Position numbers and translations under genes: made by a program
The notes under the pieces: generated by a model
Database searches by the model: none
The model's input: the letters and a program-made list of their open reading frames with translations, nothing else
What the model was told of the DNA's origin: nothing
In this document: positions 45,890-54,881 of the stretch, piece after piece
Layout of the letters: every line of letters starts with the position of its first letter
Position numbering within the stretch: the stretch's first letter is position 1
From: Acidobacteria bacterium UBA2999
GTDB taxonomy: Bacteria > Acidobacteriota > Vicinamibacteria > Vicinamibacterales > UBA2999
Assembly: GCA_002346475.1 (NCBI GenBank)
Contig: DDZV01000040.1
Span: 1 to 60,595 of the forward strand
DNA length: 60,595 nucleotides
Direction: 5' to 3'

Positions 45890-48040
45890 TTAATGAATGC
45901 GGATCTGGATATCGCGTCCAATACCGCTATCATTGTCAATTCTTGAGCGTGCCTCGAGATGGATTACATATAACCCTGGTACCAAGGTACCGGAAGGAAT
46001 CTCGACTGAGTAACCAAAGCCACCTCTTCCACCTTCTAGTTCTGTGGACGACCGCTCCTCACGATTTTCAAAGACTATTTGTCCAATGTCTGAACGAACA
46101 GTGGTAGAAAGATCAAGCACGTGAGGCGGCATATCTTGAGCATTCTCGTACACTTCTGCGAAGACCGCTATATCTTCATCAACGTTAAACTCGCGAACAG
46201 TTGTTGGCGGGCCAGGTAGCATAGGACCAAGATCGACGATGCCTTGTCCAGCAGTCGGCATTAACCCTGCCGTTGTCGACGTCAGCATTACCCCACTCAT
46301 CGTAAGCGGACTCTCCCAGAAATCTGGAATTTCAATGTCGTAAAGAACCGTGCCTGAAGTTTTCCCTTCCTGCTCTGCAGAAGCCACCCGCATCTGATAG
46401 CGCCCTGGTGGCAATTGCACCTGAGTCATCAACCGAAGACCACGCATCTTAATTGCTTCCAACGTATCAGGCTTGAATCGAAGTGCCAGCTTGTGTTCAG
46501 CACCTGTAACAAATTTGCTGGAACCGTCAATCACTGCAACATTTATTTCTAGCGAATTTGTTGACAGCTCGTCTTCCTTACCATAGTTAAATCGTCCAGC
46601 CTCTAACTCGACAGTTAATGCAACTGAAGCATCAGGAGCCGTTCCCTTAAATGGCGCTGCAAACACTCGCATGGGAATACCAGGCATCGGTAGCGGACTG
46701 CTCATCGCCGCACGTAACTCGGCAGAAGTATCAGTCTCTGATGACTCAGTGTCAGCCTGGCCACGTGGTTCGTAGTAGCCACGTCGTGCTCGTACTTGTA
46801 AACCTTCACGTTTTAAACGCAAATCAATCTTTCGAAATCGGCCACTCCTCCGTTCATTGGTTGGATAGTAGCCAAGAACGTAGTATGTGCTGTTATCCTC
46901 AATGATTCGACGAAAAGCCCTCTCAAAATTGTTTGTATTAACAGCCGCTAAGCCCCCCGTCTCCGCAGCTAACGTGCGCAGGCCGTCCTGTGAATACCGC
47001 TGTTCAGCTGCCAATGCCGACGGCGTTAACCCTGGATCTCCTGGATTTAAACCCGCCTCCGCTAGTACCCCCTGAGCACTGTTTTGGACACTTGGGAAAC
47101 CCTCAATCTCTGCTGAAATAGCAGGGTTCACAGTTAATCCTCGCGGATCGACTGTATAGATAGACACATTGGATCGAGTAGCCGAGCCGATTAGATCACG
47201 AAAATCGTCAATCGCAAGTGAGGTGCGTGAAAGTGTGAATGCGTCTGTCAAATCGAAAGGCACACCTTCACTAATAAGAATCATTGCCTTCCGCCGACCG
47301 CGAACACCAGCCATGAACTCAGCCAATCTCCCAACTGTGCTGAACATTGTTCGTGCATTCGAGATGCGCTCCATCGTGAAAGGATCGTAGACCTGGTAAT
47401 CAACACTGGATACAGGGTTACGGATTGACAGAGAACCCTCACCAAGTTGGTTGTAACGATCCATGCGCTCAAGAATTGTCGATCGTGGGGCTTCTCCGAC
47501 GAATTTATCAATGGAAGCCTTCAACAAGCGACGATTTCTGGTGAAATCCTGCCCTAGATCTGACCGTCCCGTCATGTGAACTATACCGGCCAGATCGTTA
47601 GCTCCCATATTACGATCGATAAAATTGTGTGCAGCATCCTTTACTCGTAGCGCATTGAGTCCCTCAGTGTGCAGGCTATCAAGCACAATAAGAAACAAGC
47701 GCCCGCCTGAATCTTGGTTTGTCTTCACGTCTGGCTCAATTGGCGCGCTAGCAAACAATGGTTGATCGGCTCGCTCAATGGGAATGTTCACTAGAGAGAA
47801 GTTTGTAATTTCCTGCTGCTCTCCTCCCTCAAAAATTTGAAAATCGCTGGCTGTTAAATCTGTTACCGGCAGGCCATTTTCATCGGTCACAATCGCGTCA
47901 ACTTCAACGTAATTGACTTCCATGCGGAATGTGACTGGGGGAGCTTGCTGATCTTCCTGTGCTGGCGGTGGTTCTTGTGCAGATACAAGAAGGATGCAGC
48001 AAGAAAACATAACAACAAGGGTGCGGAAAGAAGTTCTCAT
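45890..48040 (-). CDS. VWFA-related Acidobacterial domain protein (TIGR03436-like)
   Basis: A secreted 716-residue protein. The signal peptide TLVVMFSCCILLVSA is followed by a Pro/Gln-rich stretch. The family opening is FRMEVNYVEVDAIVTDENG and DLTASDFQIFEGG. The VWA domain (about 110-400) includes FLIVLDSLHT and RKAMILISEGVPFDLTD, without a perfect DxSxS MIDAS. Later regions carry FRKIDLRLKREGLQVRARRG and beta-rich domains. The family is expanded in Acidobacteriota and is the best taxonomic marker here. Function unknown. Confidence 0.9.
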   Translation of the reverse strand: MRTSFRTLVVMFSCCILLVSAQEPPPAQEDQQAPPVTFRMEVNYVEVDAIVTDENGLPVTDLTASDFQIFEGGEQQEITNFSLVNIPIERADQPLFASAPIEPDVKTNQDSGGRLFLIVLDSLHTEGLNALRVKDAAHNFIDRNMGANDLAGIVHMTGRSDLGQDFTRNRRLLKASIDKFVGEAPRSTILERMDRYNQLGEGSLSIRNPVSSVDYQVYDPFTMERISNARTMFSTVGRLAEFMAGVRGRRKAMILISEGVPFDLTDAFTLSRTSLAIDDFRDLIGSATRSNVSIYTVDPRGLTVNPAISAEIEGFPSVQNSAQGVLAEAGLNPGDPGLTPSALAAEQRYSQDGLRTLAAETGGLAAVNTNNFERAFRRIIEDNSTYYVLGYYPTNERRSGRFRKIDLRLKREGLQVRARRGYYEPRGQADTESSETDTSAELRAAMSSPLPMPGIPMRVFAAPFKGTAPDASVALTVELEAGRFNYGKEDELSTNSLEINVAVIDGSSKFVTGAEHKLALRFKPDTLEAIKMRGLRLMTQVQLPPGRYQMRVASAEQEGKTSGTVLYDIEIPDFWESPLTMSGVMLTSTTAGLMPTAGQGIVDLGPMLPGPPTTVREFNVDEDIAVFAEVYENAQDMPPHVLDLSTTVRSDIGQIVFENREERSSTELEGGRGGFGYSVEIPSGTLVPGLYVIHLEARSRIDNDSGIGRDIQIRIH
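46724..46749 (+). repeat. 26-bp perfect repeat, copy 2 (inside VWFA gene)
   Basis: Identical to 45756-45781. On the minus strand it encodes part of an acidic Ser/Thr linker (TESSETDTS). The two genes are transcribed in opposite directions, so their mRNAs carry perfectly complementary 26-nt segments. Confidence 0.9.
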
Positions 48041-48173
48041 ATATCACCAAAAATAGTTAATAAGTTCTTCTCTGTGAAACGTATAGGTCACTTTAAAATC
48101 TCTGATCTAAAGTATAAACGCTATATATGCTAGCCTGGCTACCTGTCATAGACTTTTCACATCAATGTCAACT

Positions 48174-48189
48174 TTCTAGAAGTCTAGAA
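48174..48189. promoter_or_regulatory. Palindromic operator-like site
   Basis: TTCTAGAAGTCTAGAA: two perfect 7-bp inverted arms separated by AG, 3 bp before a TATACT box. The same bases also form a tandem direct repeat of TCTAGAAG (48175-48190). The position in the -35/-10 spacer suggests a repressor site; the regulator is unknown. Confidence 0.45.
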
Positions 48190-48192
48190 GCA

Positions 48193-48198
48193 TATACT
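48193..48198 (+). promoter_or_regulatory. Putative -10 box of the M24 peptidase gene
   Basis: TATACT ends 8 bp before the ATG. If it is used, transcription would start within a few bases of the start codon and the mRNA would be leaderless, in keeping with the lack of a Shine-Dalgarno sequence. No good -35 is seen. Confidence 0.4.
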
Positions 48199-48206
48199 AA
48201 ACGCTG

Positions 48207-49388
48207 ATGTCTATTAATGTTACAGCTGTTCAGCAGATGCTCCATACCTATGGATTAGATGGCTGGCTTCTTTACGACTTTCAAGGTTCGAACCCGATTG
48301 CTACTAGGCTAGCTGAGCTCAAACCTGGAGCTCACATGACTACCAGACGATGGTATTACCTTATCCCTGCAGAAGGCCAACCTCAGGGGCTAGTGCACGC
48401 AATCGAACGCTGTAATCTTGACGCCTTGCCAGGGGAAAAAAAATTGTATTCAGGTCGGGAACAACTTGACACAGAATTATCTTCACTGCTCACCGGCTTA
48501 AAACGCGTGGCTATGGAGTACTCGCCCTCGTGTGAAATTCCATATCTATCTCGAGTAGATGCTGGAACTGCTGAAGCTATCCGTACCTACGGAATTGAAA
48601 TCGTTTCGTCTGAAAATCTTGTACAACAATTTGAGGCTACGTGGACAACGACTCAATTAGCTTCACATCAAGCTGCGTCAAAAGCCCTCTATCGAATCAA
48701 GGATCGCACCTTTGACGCAGTAAGAAAAACCCTCAAAGACAAACTGCCTGTATCCGAGTACGATATTCAACAAATGATGCTTGGGTGGTTTGACGAAGAG
48801 GGTCTCGTAAGTGACTCAGCTCCCGTAGTTGCCTGTGGGGAAAATTCTGGTAATCCTCACTATCTACCTACTGCTACTCAAACAAAGCCAATTGAGCCAA
48901 ACTCAGTATTGTTGCTGGACCTTTGGGGAAAAAATCGTACATTAGGATCAGTATTTGCCGATATAACTTGGGTAGGCTATACAGGACAGCAAGTGCCAGA
49001 AGTGTACATTCGAGCATTCGATGTCATTGCCAAGGGTCGAGATACAGCTATTTCACTTGTACAAGATTCTGTCAAAAATAACCGTGAATTATGTGGCTGG
49101 GAGGTTGATCGCGCAACTCGCGATATGATGATTAAGGCTGGGTATATAGATCACATTCTTCACCGGACTGGACATAGTCTAGGCGAGACAGTCCATGGGA
49201 ATGGCGTTCACCTGGATGATTATGAAACTCATGATAGCCGTCGAATTGTTGCAGGTACAGGATTTACAATCGAACCTGGTCTGTACTTCAAGGATTTTGG
49301 AGTTCGAACTGAAATTAATATGTTCTGCAGTGAGAATGAAGCGACTGTCACTGGACCAAAACAATCTGAAATTGTCACTTTAAGCTGA
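48207..49388 (+). CDS. M24 family metallopeptidase (Xaa-Pro aminopeptidase-like)
   Basis: A pita-bread fold peptidase, 393 residues. An N-terminal creatinase-like domain (about 1-150) leads into the catalytic domain. Metal-ligand motifs are LLLDLWGK and VFADITWVGY (Asp), RTGHSLGETVHGNGVHLDDY (His), FTIEPGLYFKDFGVRTEIN (two Glu). It cleaves X-Pro bonds in peptides, or is a related hydrolase. There is no signal peptide, so it is cytoplasmic. No Shine-Dalgarno sequence precedes the ATG. Confidence 0.9.
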   Translation: MSINVTAVQQMLHTYGLDGWLLYDFQGSNPIATRLAELKPGAHMTTRRWYYLIPAEGQPQGLVHAIERCNLDALPGEKKLYSGREQLDTELSSLLTGLKRVAMEYSPSCEIPYLSRVDAGTAEAIRTYGIEIVSSENLVQQFEATWTTTQLASHQAASKALYRIKDRTFDAVRKTLKDKLPVSEYDIQQMMLGWFDEEGLVSDSAPVVACGENSGNPHYLPTATQTKPIEPNSVLLLDLWGKNRTLGSVFADITWVGYTGQQVPEVYIRAFDVIAKGRDTAISLVQDSVKNNRELCGWEVDRATRDMMIKAGYIDHILHRTGHSLGETVHGNGVHLDDYETHDSRRIVAGTGFTIEPGLYFKDFGVRTEINMFCSENEATVTGPKQSEIVTLS

Positions 49389-49506
49389 ATAAATATGACT
49401 ATTCAAAACCAGCAATTTTCAGCGTATAAGATTCTGACTCAATTGGAAGTACGCCCAAGAAAATTACGTAAGTCTTGGCATCTTCCCTACGGCGTGTGGA
49501 GGCACT

Positions 49507-51027
49507 ATGTTTAATCGTAAAACCACATTCTTCTATAGTTTATTGATCGCCATTACCTCACTAGTCGTGGGAATGGTAATTGCCTCAAGGCTTGGATTGG
49601 CACCAGAATCTGGAGCTCAGCCAATAGCGGCTCCCTCCATAAATAGTACTCCGATTGACGGTCCGTTAGACTCAACGACTTTCCGAAATATTGCACAGGC
49701 TTCTAGTCCGGCAGTAGTTAACATCCGCACAGAATCCCGTCGAAGCAACCAAGATCTTTCAGAGTACTTCGGTGGAGATGATCTTTTTGAACGTTTCTTT
49801 GGAAATCCACAAAGACGACGTGAAGAACCAAGAGAACAGTTTGCGGAAGCTGCTGGTACTGGATTTATTATTGATAAATCTGGTTTGATTTTGACAAACA
49901 ATCATGTTGTAGAAGGTGCCACAAAAATTGAAGTCTCACTCTATGGTGAAGAAGATGGCATGACGTATGAGGCGCGGGTGGTTGGACGAGACCCCTTAAC
50001 AGACAGTGCCTTGCTTGAACTACTAGACAAACCCGAACAAGAACTCCCTGAAGTCAAGCTCGGCGATTCTTCTCAGATTCAGCCGGGAGACTGGGTTATG
50101 GCCATTGGTAACCCTTTTGGTTTAGCACACACAATCAGTGTGGGGGTAATTAGTGCTTTAGAACGACCATTCCCAGTCGCTAGCGGCCGGTGGGCTCAGG
50201 TTCTGCAAACTGACGCTGCTATCAACCCAGGTAATTCTGGCGGTCCACTGCTCAACATTCGTGGTGAAGTGGTCGGTATTAACACTGCTATCTATAGCGA
50301 TGCACGACAAACAGGAAACATTGGCATTGGTTTTGCCATGCCGATTAACGTAGTACGCGATCTACTTCCACAGCTCCGCACGGGAAAGATTTCGAGGGGT
50401 AGGATTGGCATTTCGGTAGGCCCAATTCCAATCAATGCAGTTGAACAACTCGGCTTGGCTTCACGTGAGGGTGCGCTAGTCGCAACAGTCGATCCAAATG
50501 GCCCAGGTGGAAAAGGCGGCCTGCAACCAGGTGATGTGATTATTGAATTTAACAACAGGCCAGTGAAAAGTAACAATGACCTTGTAAGTATTGTTGTTGC
50601 AACAGAGCCAGACACGACGGTGCCTGTCAAAGTCATTAGGGATAAAGAAGCTGTTACTCTCCAAATTACCGTTGAAGAGTTAAGCCTTGAAGAGGAGTCG
50701 AGACAAACTGCACAAAATAACGAAGAGCAAGAACAAACAAGTGCCGGATTCGGAATATCGCTGAGAAATATCACTCCGCAAGTTGCCAGGCAGTTAGGAC
50801 TAAGTGACGATGTTACAGGAGCGGTAATCGTCAATGTAGTAGCTGGAAGCCCAGCAGCACGGGCTGGCCTCGCTCAAGGTGATGTGGTACTTGAAGTAAA
50901 CAGAAACCCTGTAAGAAATAGTACAGAGGTCAGCCAAGCACTAAACAGCGTGCCGTCAGGAGGCGTTGCCTTTATGCTGATACTTCGAAACGGACAGGAA
51001 ATCTTTGTCACAGTGACAAAACAGTAA
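49507..51027 (+). CDS. DegP/DegQ-type periplasmic serine protease (Do family)
   Basis: Envelope quality-control protease, 506 residues. It has an N-terminal signal anchor (about 9-30), a trypsin-like domain with His in LTNNHVVEGA, Asp in RDPLTDSALLE and Ser in INPGNSGGPLLN. Two PDZ domains follow (about 290-385 and 410-500; GLQPGDVIIEFNNRPVKSN and GLAQGDVVLEVNRNPVRNS). GGAGG lies 5 nt before the ATG. Confidence 0.95.
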   Translation: MFNRKTTFFYSLLIAITSLVVGMVIASRLGLAPESGAQPIAAPSINSTPIDGPLDSTTFRNIAQASSPAVVNIRTESRRSNQDLSEYFGGDDLFERFFGNPQRRREEPREQFAEAAGTGFIIDKSGLILTNNHVVEGATKIEVSLYGEEDGMTYEARVVGRDPLTDSALLELLDKPEQELPEVKLGDSSQIQPGDWVMAIGNPFGLAHTISVGVISALERPFPVASGRWAQVLQTDAAINPGNSGGPLLNIRGEVVGINTAIYSDARQTGNIGIGFAMPINVVRDLLPQLRTGKISRGRIGISVGPIPINAVEQLGLASREGALVATVDPNGPGGKGGLQPGDVIIEFNNRPVKSNNDLVSIVVATEPDTTVPVKVIRDKEAVTLQITVEELSLEEESRQTAQNNEEQEQTSAGFGISLRNITPQVARQLGLSDDVTGAVIVNVVAGSPAARAGLAQGDVVLEVNRNPVRNSTEVSQALNSVPSGGVAFMLILRNGQEIFVTVTKQ

Positions 51028-51045
51028 CCATTGAAATTTTAAATT

Positions 51046-51086
51046 GGGCCTCAGGAATAACAATTTAAGATTGACTCCTGGGGCCC
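51046..51086 (+). terminator. Hairpin between degP and the midA start
   Basis: An 11-bp stem GGGCCTCAGGA/TCCTGGGGCCC (one wobble pair) with a 19-nt loop ends 3 nt before the downstream GTG. There is no T run, so it is not a standard terminator. It would bury the only purine-rich stretch upstream of the GTG and may control midA translation. Confidence 0.45.
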
Positions 51087-51089
51087 TTC

Positions 51090-52265
51090 GTGTCTGTGAG
51101 CGCACACAACCTCATCGTTGAAGAAATCCGTAAACGAGGTCCGATTACCGTAGCGGACTTCATGTCGATAGCACTCTATCATCCTGAGTTTGGCTACTAT
51201 ACAAGTCAGAAGTATCGTACAGGTCGCCATGGTGATTTTTTTACAAGTGTAAACATCGGTCCACTCTTTGGTAATCTCTTATGCCATCAGTTCAATCAAC
51301 TCTGGAACATCCTTCGCAAGCATTCGTCAAGTCAAAATAGACATTTTGATATTGTTGAAGTCGGAGCATCAAATGGGCAGCTCGCGTGTGATGTTTTAGA
51401 TACCGCTAGGAAACTCTATCCCGACTTCTACTTAGCTATCAGGTTGCACCTAGTTGAAGTTAGTACACTTGCACGTGTTGCTCAACGGAAAGTGCTGACT
51501 AGCCATACGGAAAAAATTGTTGACACCACTGAAACACTGCCAAATGCCATACATGGAATTGTGTACGCGAATGAACTACTCGATGCACTGCCTGTGCACA
51601 AAGTCATTATGACAAGCAATGGTCTAAGAGAGTGTTATGTTGACTTTAACGGGCATGTCCTAACTGAACGACAAGCCCCCCTTTCAAGTAATGCAATCGA
51701 GCACTACTTGCAAGCGTTGGATATCACTTTGAAAACTAATACTCAGGCTGAAATTAATCTTTCTGCAGTGTCCTGGATGAAACATGCTTGTCAGGCTCTT
51801 AAAAAAGGCTTCCTAATACTCATCGACTATGGACGTGAAGCAACAGACCTGTACTCTATGCTACACCCCGAAGGGACCTTGAGAACCTACAAACAACATA
51901 CAAGCACTGCTACCTCAGATTCAGCTACGCCATCGTGGCTCGAAAAAGTCGGCGAACAAGACATTACGTCGCACGTTGATTTAACATCAATCCGCCGAAC
52001 TGCAGAAACATTTGATTTCAAAACACTTGGCTTACTTGATCAAACGTACTTTCTTCTTGCACTTTGGAATGACCTTCATCAAAACAAACAAAATAAGGAA
52101 CTATTCAATGAGCCAATATCCGTGAACGACACACGGCGTTGGCTGACATTTAAATCCCTTATGATGCCAGGTGGATTAGGTAGCACACACAAGGTTATGG
52201 TGTTTGGAAAAAATGTTGGCACGCCTTCGTTAACTGGACTCTCTGGGCTCTCTCGACTAACTTGA
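51090..52265 (+). CDS. MidA/NDUFAF7-family SAM-dependent methyltransferase
   Basis: A 391-residue protein of the DUF185/COG1565 family, whose mitochondrial member methylates an arginine of complex I. Family motifs are MSIALYHPEFGYYTS, GDFFTSVNIGPLFG, the SAM loop DIVEVGASNGQLACDVL, VYANELLDALPVHKV and LILIDYGREATDLYS. The start is GTG (or a GTG two codons later), next to a hairpin. It begins a group with CYTH, MurU and AmgK genes. The bacterial role is not established. Confidence 0.88.
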   Translation: MSVSAHNLIVEEIRKRGPITVADFMSIALYHPEFGYYTSQKYRTGRHGDFFTSVNIGPLFGNLLCHQFNQLWNILRKHSSSQNRHFDIVEVGASNGQLACDVLDTARKLYPDFYLAIRLHLVEVSTLARVAQRKVLTSHTEKIVDTTETLPNAIHGIVYANELLDALPVHKVIMTSNGLRECYVDFNGHVLTERQAPLSSNAIEHYLQALDITLKTNTQAEINLSAVSWMKHACQALKKGFLILIDYGREATDLYSMLHPEGTLRTYKQHTSTATSDSATPSWLEKVGEQDITSHVDLTSIRRTAETFDFKTLGLLDQTYFLLALWNDLHQNKQNKELFNEPISVNDTRRWLTFKSLMMPGGLGSTHKVMVFGKNVGTPSLTGLSGLSRLT

Positions 52266-52281
52266 AACTTGGAATGTCGCA

Positions 52282-52830
52282 ATGCTTGAGCGTGAAATAA
52301 AATTGAGATTCAGCGACCCCTTGGTAGCACAAAGTGCAATTCTAGCTACAGGCGCTACTCCGCTCAGACAAAGACGCCTGCAAGAAGATTCCCTATTTGA
52401 CACGGAAGATAAACAACTTCACAGTCGGCAATGCACTCTTCGCATCAGAGGGGACAACGGTGAGAACCTGCTGACACTTAAGGGACCCGCTAGACAAGCA
52501 CAAATGAAGCTACGTGAAGAGTACGAGACTGCTGTAGAAAACAAGCAAGCGTTACTAAAAATTTTTGAAGGATTAGGTCTCTCTGTTTGTTTCAGGTACC
52601 AAAAATACCGTGAAGAATTTTCCTTTAAAGACGTTACGATCGCACTAGATGAAACACCTGTTGGAACCTATGTAGAGATCGAAGGTACCGAAAAAGGTAT
52701 TCTAGAAATGACTCGCTTACTAGGACGAAGCTCAGAAGATTTCATAGTTGATTCGTACCGTAGTCTCTTTATGAAACACCGAAACGAGTACGGAATCTCT
52801 CGGAATGACATGATTTTTGAAAACTCATGA
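52282..52830 (+). CDS. CYTH domain protein (class IV adenylate cyclase / thiamine-triphosphatase fold)
   Basis: A 182-residue triphosphate-tunnel metalloenzyme. The ExExK signature is LEREIKLRF at the very N terminus, followed by basic/acidic strands such as CTLRIRGDNGENLLTLKGP and VTIALDETPVGTYVEIEGT. The reaction (cAMP synthesis or triphosphate hydrolysis) cannot be predicted. Its stop overlaps the murU-like ATG (ATGA). Confidence 0.88.
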   Translation: MLEREIKLRFSDPLVAQSAILATGATPLRQRRLQEDSLFDTEDKQLHSRQCTLRIRGDNGENLLTLKGPARQAQMKLREEYETAVENKQALLKIFEGLGLSVCFRYQKYREEFSFKDVTIALDETPVGTYVEIEGTEKGILEMTRLLGRSSEDFIVDSYRSLFMKHRNEYGISRNDMIFENS

Positions 52831-53765
52831 TTCCAGCCTTAGTCTTAACGGCGGGACTTGGCACACGATTGCGCCCTATCTCACGTGTGTGCGCAAAAGC
52901 GGCTGTCCCAGTAGCTGGCAAACCTTTAATTAATCGCATACTTACACAACTCGCTAGCTACGGTGTCCGTGACGTAGTGCTTAATCTACATTACCTGCCA
53001 GAGACTATTACAAGCATCGTAGGCGACGGAACAAATACTGGTGTCAGGGTAAGGTATTCATGGGAGATGCCAATCCTTGGGTCAGCTGGAGGTCCGAAAC
53101 ATGCACTGCCTTTACTGAACGAAAAACAATTTTTAATTGTAAATGGTGATACGTCGACTAATGTCAATATCCCTGCATTCGTAGAAGCACATAATCGCTC
53201 TGGTGCTCTCGTCACTCTTGCCTTAAAACCTAACGTGGAACCAGATAAGTACGGTGGAGTGGTAATTGATAATCAAGGCATAGTTACAGGTTTTGCAGGT
53301 AAAGGGAATAAAGCCTCTTACCACTTCGTTGGGGTACAAATAGCCTCTGCAGATGCATTCAAAGATGTCGTTGATGGCTCACCATCTGAATCTATTGCAG
53401 AACTGTATCCTCAGCTTATTCGTCACCAAGTTGGATCTATACGTGGATGGTTAACCGATACAGATTTTTATGATATTGGAACAGCCGTTGACTACCTAAA
53501 CACTTGCCTAAGAATGGCTGAACGCGAAGGCACAATTTTAAATAAGAACGCACTTATTGACAGAACTGCAACAGTAACCGAAAGCATTCTTTGGAACGAT
53601 GTAGTAGTAGAAGCCGGTGTAAAACTAAATCGCTGTATTGTAGTTGACGGTGTCAAAGTCCCGGCTGGTCAAACTTGGTCAAATGTAACGATGCGCCCGG
53701 CACTTGAGAATCTTGAACCTGGTGAAACTGTTGTAGGAAAAATCGCAATTGCCAAGATTGTATGA
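52827..53765 (+). CDS. Sugar-1-phosphate nucleotidyltransferase (MurU-like)
   Basis: A 312-residue NTP-transferase. The activation motif is LTAGLGTRLRPISRVCAKAA then VPVAGKPLI; the metal/sugar site is IVNGDTSTN. A left-handed beta-helix-like tail (about 235-312) is present, absent from the short Pseudomonas MurU. Coupling to an AmgK-like kinase suggests it makes UDP-MurNAc from MurNAc-1-P in cell-wall recycling; a mannose-1-P or glucose-1-P enzyme is the alternative. ATGA overlaps join it to both neighbours. Confidence 0.85.
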   Translation: MIPALVLTAGLGTRLRPISRVCAKAAVPVAGKPLINRILTQLASYGVRDVVLNLHYLPETITSIVGDGTNTGVRVRYSWEMPILGSAGGPKHALPLLNEKQFLIVNGDTSTNVNIPAFVEAHNRSGALVTLALKPNVEPDKYGGVVIDNQGIVTGFAGKGNKASYHFVGVQIASADAFKDVVDGSPSESIAELYPQLIRHQVGSIRGWLTDTDFYDIGTAVDYLNTCLRMAEREGTILNKNALIDRTATVTESILWNDVVVEAGVKLNRCIVVDGVKVPAGQTWSNVTMRPALENLEPGETVVGKIAIAKIV

Positions 53766-54802
53766 TGACATCAAAAGAAACGATCAATCTCGACATTCAA
53801 AAACGCCTCAACGGTTACTTAATAGAAAAGTGTCAGTCGCGTGCAAAAGTGATACCTCTAACTGGAGACGCCTCTGATCGTCAATATTTTCGCCTACTCA
53901 TTGAAAACCACCCGTCACAAGTACTTGCTCTATATAAAGAACCTATTCAATTCGATAGCTTGCCGTTTGTAAATGTAGCGAAACTCTTTTTAAAGGTGCC
54001 GATTCGAGTACCAAGAATTCTCGACCATTCGGATCGCTTTGGTGTTGTTGCCCTTGAAGACCTTGGTGACATTACTCTTCAGGCCTATCTAAAAAAAAAC
54101 TCCCAGGAAGCACACAACAAGATTTATAAACAAGCAATATCTGTTATTAATACCTTGCAACGACGAGGTAAGGAACTTACATCAAATAATTATGTCCCCT
54201 TCAATATTGCATTCGACGAAGAAACACTTGGCGCAGAGTTACATTTCTTCACCAAGCATTTTATAGAGTCATACCAGGACGCTTCGCTGACGGTAGCCAC
54301 TAAGAACGCCTTGACTGAAGAATATCAGGAACTTGTAGTGGAACTAGCTTGTGAACCACGCGTGCTTTGTCACCGTGACTACCACAGCCGAAACTTGATG
54401 CTGCATCAGAATCAACTTTATGTTATCGACTTTCAAGATGCCAGACTTGGTCCTGTAACATATGATCTTGTTTCTTTACTCCGTGATTCGTACTGGGATG
54501 TAAGCGAGAACCAAGTTAACGAACTAATCACCTACTTTCTTTTACTGCAGCAATCTTCAAATCAAAAAGTTGTTCCTCAAAATATTGGTGTCGAATTTCG
54601 TAGGAAATTTGATCTAATGGCACTTCAACGCAATCTCAAAGCACTCGGAACCTTTGGCTTCCAAAAAACTGTTCGAGGCAATTCCTCGTACCTCAAATAT
54701 ATACCGCGTACCCTAGGATATATACGTGCAAACCTTGCTCGTTACCCTAGGTTTTTCCGCCTACGAGACCTTTTAAGTGAACATTGCAAAGAACTGCGAT
54801 GA
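53762..54802 (+). CDS. Sugar kinase of the aminoglycoside phosphotransferase fold (AmgK-like)
   Basis: A 346-residue kinase. The catalytic loop is VLCHRDYHSRNLMLHQN and the metal motif is YVIDFQDARLGPVTYDLVSL, nearly the pattern of AmgK, the anomeric MurNAc/GlcNAc kinase. N-lobe motifs include PLTGDASDRQYFRL and VVALEDLGDITLQ. With the MurU-like gene it forms a plausible muramic-acid salvage pair that bypasses early peptidoglycan synthesis. Confidence 0.87.
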   Translation: MMTSKETINLDIQKRLNGYLIEKCQSRAKVIPLTGDASDRQYFRLLIENHPSQVLALYKEPIQFDSLPFVNVAKLFLKVPIRVPRILDHSDRFGVVALEDLGDITLQAYLKKNSQEAHNKIYKQAISVINTLQRRGKELTSNNYVPFNIAFDEETLGAELHFFTKHFIESYQDASLTVATKNALTEEYQELVVELACEPRVLCHRDYHSRNLMLHQNQLYVIDFQDARLGPVTYDLVSLLRDSYWDVSENQVNELITYFLLLQQSSNQKVVPQNIGVEFRRKFDLMALQRNLKALGTFGFQKTVRGNSSYLKYIPRTLGYIRANLARYPRFFRLRDLLSEHCKELR

Positions 54803-54881
54803 GAAAATTTATAAATCAGTCTTTAAATTGTAAGAGTGATAATAGTCATCAAATAATTTGAAGACATTGAAAAAAGCAGGC

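Larger units (their letters stand above)
48041..48206. other. Divergent intergenic region VWFA gene / M24 peptidase
   Basis: A 166-base region with promoter-like elements for both genes. On the minus strand there is a TATACT at 48116-48111 without a clear -35. On the plus strand there is the palindrome and TATACT listed separately. Confidence 0.5.

Noticed and set aside
48281..48300. GGTTCGAACCC motif resembling a tRNA T arm
   Set aside because: It lies inside the M24 peptidase coding frame, and no acceptor, D or anticodon stems fit around it.
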